Source of the DNA: Azoarcus_F sp036734105
GTDB taxonomy: Bacteria > Pseudomonadota > Gammaproteobacteria > Burkholderiales > Rhodocyclaceae
NCBI GenBank assembly: GCA_036734105.1
Contig: DAIMZH010000074.1
Span: 1-12,612 of the forward strand
Reading direction: 5' to 3'
DNA length: 12,612 nucleotides
In this document: positions 6,240 to 12,612 of the stretch, piece after piece
Numbering within the stretch: position 1 is the stretch's first letter
Layout: each line of letters starts with the position of its first letter
The notes under the pieces: generated by a model
The model's input: only the letters and a program-made list of their open reading frames with translations
Databases searched by the model: none
What the model was told of the DNA's origin: nothing
Translations under genes and position numbers: made by a program

Positions 6240-6611
6240 TTGAGCTTGAAAACGATTTTTCTCGTGGACGATTCGGCCACAATCCTGTTGAGCATTTCCG
6301 GCATCCTTGCCAAGGGTGGATACGCGGTGGAAAAGGCTTCCAATGCGGCAGAAGCGCTGCGGAAGTTTCAGTCAGGCGTCAAGGTGGATTTGCTGATAAC
6401 CGACCTGAACATGCCCGGTATGAACGGCATTGAGTTCATCAAGGAAGTCCGCAAACTGCCTAACTACAGGTTCATGCCTATCCTGTTTCTGACCACTGAG
6501 TCCCAGCAGTCTAAGAAGGCGGAGGCAAAGGCTGCCGGTGCATCGGGCTGGATCGTCAAACCGGCAACCGCTGATGAACTTCTCAACACGATCAAGCTGG
6601 TCATCAGGTAG
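6240..6611 (+). CDS. cheY: CheY-type single-domain response regulator
   Basis: A 123-aa receiver domain with nothing attached. It has the acid pocket Asp10/Asp11, the phosphoacceptor Asp55 in LLITDLNMPGMNG, switch Thr85 in FLTTES, and Lys107 in GWIVKPA; Trp104 sits where CheY usually has an aromatic switch residue. It should take phosphate from CheA and, if a true CheY, bind the flagellar motor; as part of an accessory cluster it could serve another output. I use TTG 6240, five bases after AAGGA; a second TTG at 6246 would be 11 bases away. The gene is the first after the IS right end. Its original sigma-28 promoter is now about 1.9 kb upstream across the IS, and no obvious replacement promoter is visible at 6175-6239. 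Confidence 0.92.
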   Translation: MSLKTIFLVDDSATILLSISGILAKGGYAVEKASNAAEALRKFQSGVKVDLLITDLNMPGMNGIEFIKEVRKLPNYRFMPILFLTTESQQSKKAEAKAAGASGWIVKPATADELLNTIKLVIR

Positions 6612-6626
6612 TCCGGACCATTGTTT

Positions 6627-6693
6627 CTGTGACACGTCAGTTCATGAAAGTCACAGGGTGTAGCGCTCAAATGCAACTGAACGATATTGAGCG
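6627..6693 (+). promoter_or_regulatory. Two successive stem-loops of identical geometry
   Basis: CTGTGAC (6627-6633) pairs with GTCACAG (6650-6656), and CGCTCAA (6664-6670) pairs with TTGAGCG (6687-6693). Both stems have seven perfect pairs enclosing exactly 16 bases, and they are seven bases apart. They occupy half of the 131-base gap between cheY and the receptor gene. No T-run follows. They could be an mRNA processing or stability element, or dyad operators. Confidence 0.4.
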
Positions 6694-6742
6694 TGAGGGC
6701 AGCGAGAGGATCTTCCTGAGTCGATAACATCGAGCATTCGAG

Positions 6743-8026
6743 ATGAGCCCTAACCTGAAACAGTTCCACCTTCGCTCGATCCTCGTCACCGCAGTCGTTG
6801 CACTCGCGGCTGGCATCACAATTTACTTATTCAACGACTGGTTTCACACCGAATTCCTCGCAGCCCTGGGCATTCCTGTGCCCCTGGGGGACGCCCTTGG
6901 CACCATGCTGATCGTCGCCATTGCCTATGGCGCGCAACGTGTCATGTCGGTGGCCTTTTTTCGCGACCAGATGTATGGCATGTCGTCGGAGCAAGAGCGT
7001 CTTCAGTCTGCAAGCACCTTGATTGCCACCGTGAGCGATGAGGTGGCTACCGAGCTGGCGAGCGTGCCGACCTATAACGAGGTGCTACGCGGGCAGTTGA
7101 GCAATGTGGTGCAGCAGACCGAACAAGCTGCTTATGACATCACCGAGCGCCTGCAGTCCATCGACTCTGTCGTCACCGTGCTGGGGGAGTTTGTTGCAAA
7201 CAGTTCGTCTGAGTCATCCCGCCTGGCCGAAGACTCCGAACGTCAGATCAGCCAGAACCAGTTGCTGATTCAGCAGATGCGCGAGTACATCGACAGTCGC
7301 ATTGCAGAGGCCGAGGCCGACCAGCAACGCGTGAGCCACATCGTACGCGAGGCGCGCTCGCTCGAATCGCTGACGCAAATCATCAAGGATCTGGCCGGAC
7401 AGACCAATCTGCTGGCGCTTAACGCAGCCATTGAGGCGGCTCGTGCGGGTGAAGCGGGCCGTGGCTTTGCGGTTGTGGCTGATGAGGTTCGCAAGCTGTC
7501 TACAGAAACCGAACAAGCCGTTGTTGCCATCAACCGGGGCATTCTGGGCGTAGCGCAGACCATTGAGCACCAGCTTCAGGCCAAACTGTCGCAGAACAAT
7601 CTCAAGAGCGAGAAGGCGGCTTTAGGCAAGTTTGCCGACCAATTGCTGGAACTCGGCGGGCGTTACGAGCAAATTCTTGTGCATCAGGGCTCGGTCATCG
7701 AAACGGTTGGTCGCAGCAGCGATGAACTCGCACAAATGTTCATGGAAACCCTGGCCAGCGTGCAGTTTCAGGATGTCACGCGGCAGCAGATCGAGCAGAT
7801 TGGCGAGGCACTCGTCCGTCTGGACGAGCACCTGAGTCACCTGGGTGAAAGACTGACCCAGGCCGAGAATCCCGACTACAGCTACACGCCGTTGGCTGAG
7901 CATCTTGAGCAGATCTATTCGCGCTATGTGATGGACGCGCAGCGCGACACACACAAGCAATCGCTGGGCGACGAGGCGGCTGACAGCGTCGTCAGCAAGC
8001 CGAATTCAAAGGTTGAACTTTTCTAA
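6743..8026 (+). CDS. Membrane-anchored methyl-accepting chemotaxis-type protein with short ectodomain
   Basis: A 427-aa protein with two membrane segments (about 11-30 and 48-71) separated by a loop of under 20 residues, so it has no periplasmic sensor domain. A long coiled coil follows (85-330). The receptor tip N222-LLALNAAIEAARAGEAGRGF-A, continuing to VVADEVRKL, is fully conserved, so it should dock CheA and CheW. There is no HAMP domain and no NWETF-type tether at the end (it finishes VELF). Residues 340-353, VQFQDVTRQQIEQI, contain Asp344-x-x-x-Gln348, the spacing of the CheZ phosphatase active site. ATG 6743 is the only good start, as an in-frame TAA lies six codons upstream; its ribosome-binding site is poor. 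Input may come from its partners, the membrane or the cytosol. Confidence 0.88.
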   Translation: MSPNLKQFHLRSILVTAVVALAAGITIYLFNDWFHTEFLAALGIPVPLGDALGTMLIVAIAYGAQRVMSVAFFRDQMYGMSSEQERLQSASTLIATVSDEVATELASVPTYNEVLRGQLSNVVQQTEQAAYDITERLQSIDSVVTVLGEFVANSSSESSRLAEDSERQISQNQLLIQQMREYIDSRIAEAEADQQRVSHIVREARSLESLTQIIKDLAGQTNLLALNAAIEAARAGEAGRGFAVVADEVRKLSTETEQAVVAINRGILGVAQTIEHQLQAKLSQNNLKSEKAALGKFADQLLELGGRYEQILVHQGSVIETVGRSSDELAQMFMETLASVQFQDVTRQQIEQIGEALVRLDEHLSHLGERLTQAENPDYSYTPLAEHLEQIYSRYVMDAQRDTHKQSLGDEAADSVVSKPNSKVELF

Positions 8027-8072
8027 GCAGGAGCGGTAAAGCCATGCCGACTCGCAAAAGCAGGAGCAGTAA
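8025..8072 (+). repeat. Short direct repeat spanning the STAS gene ribosome-binding site
   Basis: AAGCAGGAGCGGTAA (8025-8039) recurs as AAGCAGGAGCAGTAA (8058-8072), with one mismatch at an offset of 33 bases. Each copy contains AGGAG. The first serves ATG 8044; in the second copy the aligned codon is CTG 8077. It looks like a tandem duplication of the initiation region that added 11 codons. Confidence 0.5.
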
Positions 8073-8364
8073 TCGTCTGGCCATCTCCGAGGACATGACG
8101 ATCTATAACAGTCTTATGCACAAGCAGTTGCTGATGGACGCGCTGGAAAAGCACGATGTCCTTGAGCTTGACCTGTCTGCGGTGGGCGAGATTGACTCGG
8201 CCGGCTTTCAGTTGTTGGTGCTGATCAAGCGCGAAGCTACCCGGCTTGGCAAGACAGCCAGCATTGTTGCGCACAGTCAGTGTGTTCAGGAGCTGGTGGA
8301 TTTTCTTGATATGGCCGCCCATTTTGGTGACCCGATCCTGATCCAGTCACACGAGGCATGCTAG
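8044..8364 (+). CDS. STAS-domain protein (anti-sigma-factor-antagonist/MlaB-like)
   Basis: A 106-aa single STAS domain. The key loop reads ELDLSAVGEIDSAGFQLLVL, with Ser52 in D-S-x-G at the position phosphorylated in SpoIIAA-type proteins. The first nine or so residues (MPTRKSRSS) are basic and lie outside the fold; they come from a duplicated initiation region. AGGAG lies ten bases before ATG 8044. It sits 17 bases after the receptor gene and three bases before cheA, so it belongs to the same operon. STAS proteins of this kind occur in some accessory chemotaxis clusters. It may bind the kinase, a receptor or a separate partner-switching kinase, but none of the latter is encoded here. It is not CheW: the fold and length are different. 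Confidence 0.85.
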   Translation: MPTRKSRSSNRLAISEDMTIYNSLMHKQLLMDALEKHDVLELDLSAVGEIDSAGFQLLVLIKREATRLGKTASIVAHSQCVQELVDFLDMAAHFGDPILIQSHEAC

Positions 8365-8367
8365 AAC

Positions 8368-10587
8368 ATGGATGAAATCACCTCCGTCTTTGTCACCGAG
8401 AGTCGCGAGCAGCTTGAGGCCATGGAGTCTGCGCTGCTGGAGCTTGAGAAGAGCCCGGACGACGATGACACACTGAATGCGATCTTTCGTGCAGCTCATA
8501 CCATCAAGGGCGGCGCTGGCGTTATTGAGTGCCACTTTCTGGTGTCTTTCACGCATCTGGTCGAAAGTGCGCTGGACAAGCTCAGAACTGGCGAAATCAG
8601 CGCCAACGGCGACCTGATTGCCTTGTTGCTGGCTTGCTCGGATCACATGGGAACATTGATTGGTGTGCTCGAAAGCGGTGACAACCAACCGCCGCCAGAA
8701 GTGGTAGTGGATGGCGACGCATTGCTGGCCCGCTTGCAGTCCGACTGGTTGTCGGACAAGCGTCAGAACGATGCCGCATCTGTCGCCACAGTCGTCAGCT
8801 TTGCTGACACAGTGCATGCATCCGGTGGTGGTGTAGTAGAAACCGACTGCTGGCATATCTCGCTACGTTTTGGTCCGGATGTGTTGCGTGATGGCATGGA
8901 CCCGCTGTCCTTTCTGCGTTTTCTGACTTCGCTGGGTCGTATCGAGCAGATCAGGACGCTGGTTGATGCGATGCCTGAGGCTGAGCGGATGGACCCCGAG
9001 TCCTGCTATCTGGGTTTTGAGATCAGTTTTGCGTCGGATGCAGACAAGGCCGCTATCGAGAAAGTCTTCGATTTTGTCCGGGATGACTGCACGCTGCACA
9101 TCCTGCCACCGCACAGCAAGCTGTCTGACTATGTCGCGATGATGCTGGCCTTGCCGGAAGACGCCATGCGGTTGGGCGAGATACTGGTTGAGGTTGGCGC
9201 GCTCACGCCGGTGGAGCTTGCTGAAGCGCTCGGAGCGCAGAGCCAGGCTACCCATGGATTGGGCGAAGGTAAGGCCGAGTCTGTCCCGCCAAAACTTGGC
9301 GAGATTCTGGTCGAGCAACAAGTTGTGCAGCCAGAACTGGTTGTCGCAGCAGTTACCCGTCAAAAGCAGGTCAGCGACAAGAAGCTCGCCGAATCCCGCC
9401 TGATCCGCATTCAGGCAGACAAGCTGGACAAGCTGATCGACCTTGTTGGTGAATTGGTGATTGCCGGGGCCAGCGTCAATCTGCTTGCGCTGAGAAGCCG
9501 GATGGGCGATCTGGTGGAGGCTGCTTCACTCACCAACCGTCTGGTGGAGGATATTCGTGACGCAGCCCTGCAGTTGCGCATGGTGCAGATCGGTGAAACC
9601 TTCAACCGCTTCAACCGGGTAGTGCGTGATGTGTCGCGCGAGCTTGGCAAGGACATTGATCTTGTCATCAGCGGTGGCGAGACCGAGCTGGACAAGTCCA
9701 TGGTCGAGAAGATTGGCGACCCGCTGATGCATTTGGTGCGCAACGCGATGGATCATGGCATTGAATCGCGAGAGGCGCGCCTGGCCGCTGGCAAGGCCGA
9801 GAAGGGGAGGCTTGAGCTGAATGCCTTTCATGACTCGGGCAGCATCGTCATTGAGGTGGTCGACGATGGTGGTGGCCTCAACCGCGACAAGATCATGGCC
9901 AAGGCGATAGAAAAGGGGATCGTCCAGCCTGGTCAATCGCTGTCCGACAACGAGATCTACAACCTGATTTTTGAAGCGGGCTTCTCGACAGTGGAGCAAG
10001 TCAGCAACCTGTCCGGTCGTGGTGTCGGCATGGACGTGGTCAAACGCAACATCCAGAGCCTGCGTGGTAGCGTCGAGATCAGTTCCGAAGCCGGTCAAGG
10101 GTCGCGTTTCGCCATCCGCTTGCCGCTGACGCTGGCGATCATCGACGGGTTTCTGGTTGGCGTTGGTGCAGCCTCATATGTCATTCCGCTTGACTCTGTC
10201 GTTGAGTGCATCGAACTGGCGAGTGGGTCGGATGAGCGTGACTACGTGAACCTGCGCGGCGAGGTCCTGCCTTTTGTGCGACTCCGGGAGGTCTTCGATG
10301 TCCAGGGTGATGCGCCAGCGCGGCAGAACGTTGTTGTTGTGCAGTACGCCGGGCTCAAGGCAGGCATCGTGGTAGATCAGTTGCTTGGCGAGTTCCAGAC
10401 GGTGATCAAGCCACTAGGCAGTATCTTTCGCCATCTCAAGGGCATTGGTGGCTCGACCATCCTTGGTAGTGGCGAGGTGGCATTGATAGTAGATGTGCAG
10501 GCCTTGGTGCAGCGCTGCGCACAACGTGAAGCACAGACTGGCCATGTTGACAGCAATATCAGATCGATCAGCGCTGCTCGGTCTTGA
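8368..10587 (+). CDS. cheA: Chemotaxis histidine kinase CheA with MshEN-like insert
   Basis: A 739-aa kinase. P1/HPt domain 1-105 with phosphorylated His44 in FRAAHTIKGGAG; a P2-like segment about 160-250; P3 dimerisation helices 340-405; P4 ATPase 406-580 with N box HLVRNAMDHG (His455, Asn459), G1 D499-D-G-G-G, F box FEAGFST and G2 GRGVGMDVV; P5 CheW-like domain about 590-715. It passes phosphate from ATP to CheY under receptor control. Unusual: residues 268-291 (R-L-G-E-I-L-V-E-V-G...Q) and 309-332 (K-L-G-E-I-L-V-E...Q) are two copies of the 24-residue motif of MshEN c-di-GMP-binding domains, placed between P2 and P3. ATG 8368 follows the STAS stop by three bases; GAGG at 8352 is rather distant, suggesting coupled translation. 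No catalytic residue is missing. Confidence 0.96.
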   Translation: MDEITSVFVTESREQLEAMESALLELEKSPDDDDTLNAIFRAAHTIKGGAGVIECHFLVSFTHLVESALDKLRTGEISANGDLIALLLACSDHMGTLIGVLESGDNQPPPEVVVDGDALLARLQSDWLSDKRQNDAASVATVVSFADTVHASGGGVVETDCWHISLRFGPDVLRDGMDPLSFLRFLTSLGRIEQIRTLVDAMPEAERMDPESCYLGFEISFASDADKAAIEKVFDFVRDDCTLHILPPHSKLSDYVAMMLALPEDAMRLGEILVEVGALTPVELAEALGAQSQATHGLGEGKAESVPPKLGEILVEQQVVQPELVVAAVTRQKQVSDKKLAESRLIRIQADKLDKLIDLVGELVIAGASVNLLALRSRMGDLVEAASLTNRLVEDIRDAALQLRMVQIGETFNRFNRVVRDVSRELGKDIDLVISGGETELDKSMVEKIGDPLMHLVRNAMDHGIESREARLAAGKAEKGRLELNAFHDSGSIVIEVVDDGGGLNRDKIMAKAIEKGIVQPGQSLSDNEIYNLIFEAGFSTVEQVSNLSGRGVGMDVVKRNIQSLRGSVEISSEAGQGSRFAIRLPLTLAIIDGFLVGVGAASYVIPLDSVVECIELASGSDERDYVNLRGEVLPFVRLREVFDVQGDAPARQNVVVVQYAGLKAGIVVDQLLGEFQTVIKPLGSIFRHLKGIGGSTILGSGEVALIVDVQALVQRCAQREAQTGHVDSNIRSISAARS

Positions 10588-10946
10588 ACGGTTGAACAAA
10601 TGATTTTTCCCCCTAAGCCTTCGGACAAGTCGAAAAAGCAACGGAGTAATTCGTAATGAAAAACCTCAAGGTAAGTGTCCGGCTCGGTATCGCGTTTGCA
10701 GCAGTTCTGTTGCTGCTGGTTGTCATTTCGGTTGTCAGTCTGATGCAGGTGCGTGGGCTGGCGCATGACATGAACAACCTGACCGATGTCGATTTTCCCA
10801 AAACGGTCTGGGCCAATAATGTCATCGACCATGTCACTGCAGTAGGGATGAATACCCGCAACGCGCTGCTCGCGGATGACGCTTCGACAGTAGAGCAGCA
10901 TCTGGGGCGTATCCCGGCCCGCTCCGCTCAGATCACCGAGAACATT

Positions 10947-10949
10947 TAG
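10947..10949 (+). other. In-frame amber codon in the receptor gene
   Basis: ATT TAG CGC CTG GAG: the codons on both sides continue a heptad-like helix (ITENI-x-RLERKI). A single C-to-T change from CAG (Gln) explains it. No frameshift accompanies it. Confidence 0.9.
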
Positions 10950-11444
10950 CGCCTGGAGCGGAAGATAAGCTCGGATCGTGGTGTGAGATTGCTTGGAGAA
11001 ATGACTACTAGGCGGGCGACATTTCTCAGTGCGCTCAACGAATTCAGTGCGGCGATTCGGGCCGGAAATCGACTTCGTGCCAGTGAGTTGCTAACCGATG
11101 GCGGTACCCTTGAACTGGCACAAAGCGCCTATGTGGAAAGCATACGCGCTCTGATTGCCTACCAGGTGGAGGTCATGGACAACTCCGGTAATAACGCGCT
11201 GACCAATGCAGAAGCGGCCCAGACTCAGATCAGCACACTGGCTGTCATTGCGATTCTGGTCGGCATTGGTTTCGCTTTCTTCATCACGCGCTCCATCGTG
11301 CGGCCACTGAATGAAACGCTTGAGGCCGCAAACAAGATGGCGGTGGGCGATTTCAACTTTACGCTGACCACCAGATCGAAGGATGAGGTCGGCCAGGTTG
11401 TGCAGGCAGTTGGCAACGTGCAAACCAGCGTCAAAACCATGATT

Positions 11445-11990
11445 GCCGACGCCGAGATGCTGGCCAAGGCGGCGGTGGATGGCAAGCTGTCCACCCGTGC
11501 AGACGCCAGCAAACATCAGGGCGACTATCGCGCGATTGTCGAAGGCGTCAGTAACACGCTTGATTCGGTGATTGGCCCGCTGAACGTGGCAGCCGACTAT
11601 GTGTCGCGGATTTCCGAAGGAGCGATCCCGGCAAAGATCACCGACACCTACAACGGCGACTTCAACACCATCAAGAACAACCTGAACACCTGCATAGACG
11701 CAGTCAATGCGCTGGTGGCCGATGCGGTGATGCTGTCGCAGGCGGCGGTGGAGGGGCGCCTGGAGACCCGCGCCGATGCGAGCCGTCACCGTGGCGACTA
11801 TCGCAAGATAGTTGAAGGGGTCAATCACACGCTGGACGCGGTGATCGACCCGATCAACGAGGTCAAGCGAGTGATGATTGCGCTGGCACAGGGGGATCTG
11901 ACACAGAAGATCACCACCGACTACGCGGGCGACTTCAAGGTATTGCAAGGCGCGGTGAATGACTCGCTGGACAAGCTCTCGGAGATCATA
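11445..11990 (+). repeat. Two tandem 273-bp units encoding HAMP-like repeats
   Basis: Units 11445-11717 and 11718-11990 encode parallel sequences: ADAEMLAKAAVDGKLSTRAD versus ADAVMLSQAAVEGRLETRAD, then SKHQGDYRAIVEGV versus SRHRGDYRKIVEGV, and later GDFNTIKNNLN versus GDFKVLQGAVN. The first half of each unit is the more alike, consistent with an old in-gene duplication. Confidence 0.8.
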
Positions 11991-12612
11991 GAGCAGGTTC
12001 GTGGGGCGGCAGACGCGCTGACCAATGCGGCGGCGCAGGTGTCCTCAACCGCGCAAAGCCTGTCGCAAGCGGCCTCGGAGCAAGCGGCGAGCGTGGAGGA
12101 GTCGTCGGCGTCGGTCGAGCAAATGAGCGCCTCGATCAACCAGAACTCCGAGAACGCCCGGGTCACCGACGGCATGGCCACCAAGGCAGCCGCCGAAGCC
12201 AGCGAAGGTGGCGAAGCGGTCAAGAGCACAGTCGCGGCGATGAAGAACATCGCGGGCAAGATCGGCATCATTGACGACATTGCTTACCAGACCAACCTTC
12301 TCGCGCTGAACGCCGCGATTGAAGCGGCCCGAGCGGGTGAGCACGGCAAGGGCTTTGCGGTGGTGGCGGCCGAAGTGCGCAAACTGGCAGAACGCAGCCA
12401 GGTTGCCGCGCAAGAGATCGGAGAGCTGGCGGGCAACTCAGTCGGACTGGCCGAACGGGCGGGCAAGCTGCTTGACGAGATGGTGCCCTCGATCCGCAAG
12501 ACCTCGGACCTGGTGCAGGAAATCGCCTCGGCCAGCAACGAACAAAGCGGCGGTGTAGCCCAGATCAACAACGCAATGGGTCAGCTCAACAAGGCTACAC
12601 AACAGAATGCGT

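Larger units (their letters stand above)
10656..12612 (+). pseudogene. Poly-HAMP methyl-accepting chemotaxis receptor interrupted by an in-frame TAG; runs off the window
   Basis: Starts at ATG 10656, nine bases after GGAG. One frame is open from there to the window edge (over 650 codons) except for TAG at 10947-10949 (codon 98), where CAG is likely original. Layout: TM1 about 11-31, four-helix-bundle-type ectodomain 32-190, TM2 192-213, HAMP 214-263, two further HAMP-like units of 91 residues each (264-354 and 355-445), then the signalling coiled coil with tip QTNLLALNAAIEAARAGEHG near 545-564. The stop falls inside the periplasmic helices, so unless suppressed it leaves a short TM1 peptide; restart at ATG 11000 (GGAGAA just upstream) would yield a protein lacking TM1. 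The rest shows no decay, so the lesion is recent or a sequence error. The 3' end is not in the window. Confidence 0.85.

Noticed and set aside
6627..6656. TGTGA...TCACA as a CRP site
   Set aside because: The half-sites are 18 bases apart instead of six, so CRP could not bind them as one operator.
6720..6727. GTCGATAA as a second sigma-28 -10 box before the receptor gene
   Set aside because: No TAAA/TCAA-like box lies 15 bases upstream (AGCG is found), so the -10 resemblance stands alone.

Overview
The window looks like a chromosomal segment of a motile, fairly GC-rich Gram-negative proteobacterium. A betaproteobacterium is my best guess, from the chemotaxis gene order, the sigma-28 promoter form and the poly-HAMP receptor type; this is inference, as there is no rRNA or other phylogenetic marker. 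About the first 1.4 kb is accessory DNA. It holds the tail of a broken IS91-type transposase (minus strand), an intact RHH antitoxin/ParE toxin pair, a strong hairpin, an attC-like palindrome and a decayed YoeB-type toxin. This mix resembles a graveyard of toxin-antitoxin cassettes.

Positions 1485-3331 hold a two-gene, translationally coupled unit: an Asp/Glu-racemase-family enzyme, then an unusual fusion of a GNAT acetyltransferase to a multi-pass membrane domain. That membrane domain reads like a site-2-protease (M50) fold with its metal ligands lost. A G-rich tract separates this unit from a convergent gene for a small CBS-pair protein (3387-3809, minus). Positions 3810-4396 carry no convincing gene, but contain paired hairpins and a near-consensus sigma-28 (FliA) promoter at 4283-4309 pointing right.

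Positions 4397-6174 are a complete IS1182-like insertion sequence, with perfect 18-bp terminal inverted repeats and an intact 507-aa DDE transposase. It sits between the sigma-28 promoter and a chemotaxis cluster starting at 6240: cheY, a membrane-anchored chemoreceptor-like protein, a STAS-domain protein, cheA, and a second, poly-HAMP chemoreceptor running off the right edge. The second receptor has an in-frame TAG at codon 98. The cluster may therefore be uncoupled from flagellar class-3 control by the IS, with a receptor also damaged.

Two proteins in the cluster have unusual features. CheA carries between P2 and P3 a pair of motifs matching the c-di-GMP-binding MshEN consensus. The first receptor has no real periplasmic domain and ends in a CheZ-like D-x-x-x-Q motif. 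A working picture is a CheA/CheY pathway with possible second-messenger input into the kinase and possible phosphatase activity in a receptor; both are hypotheses from motifs.
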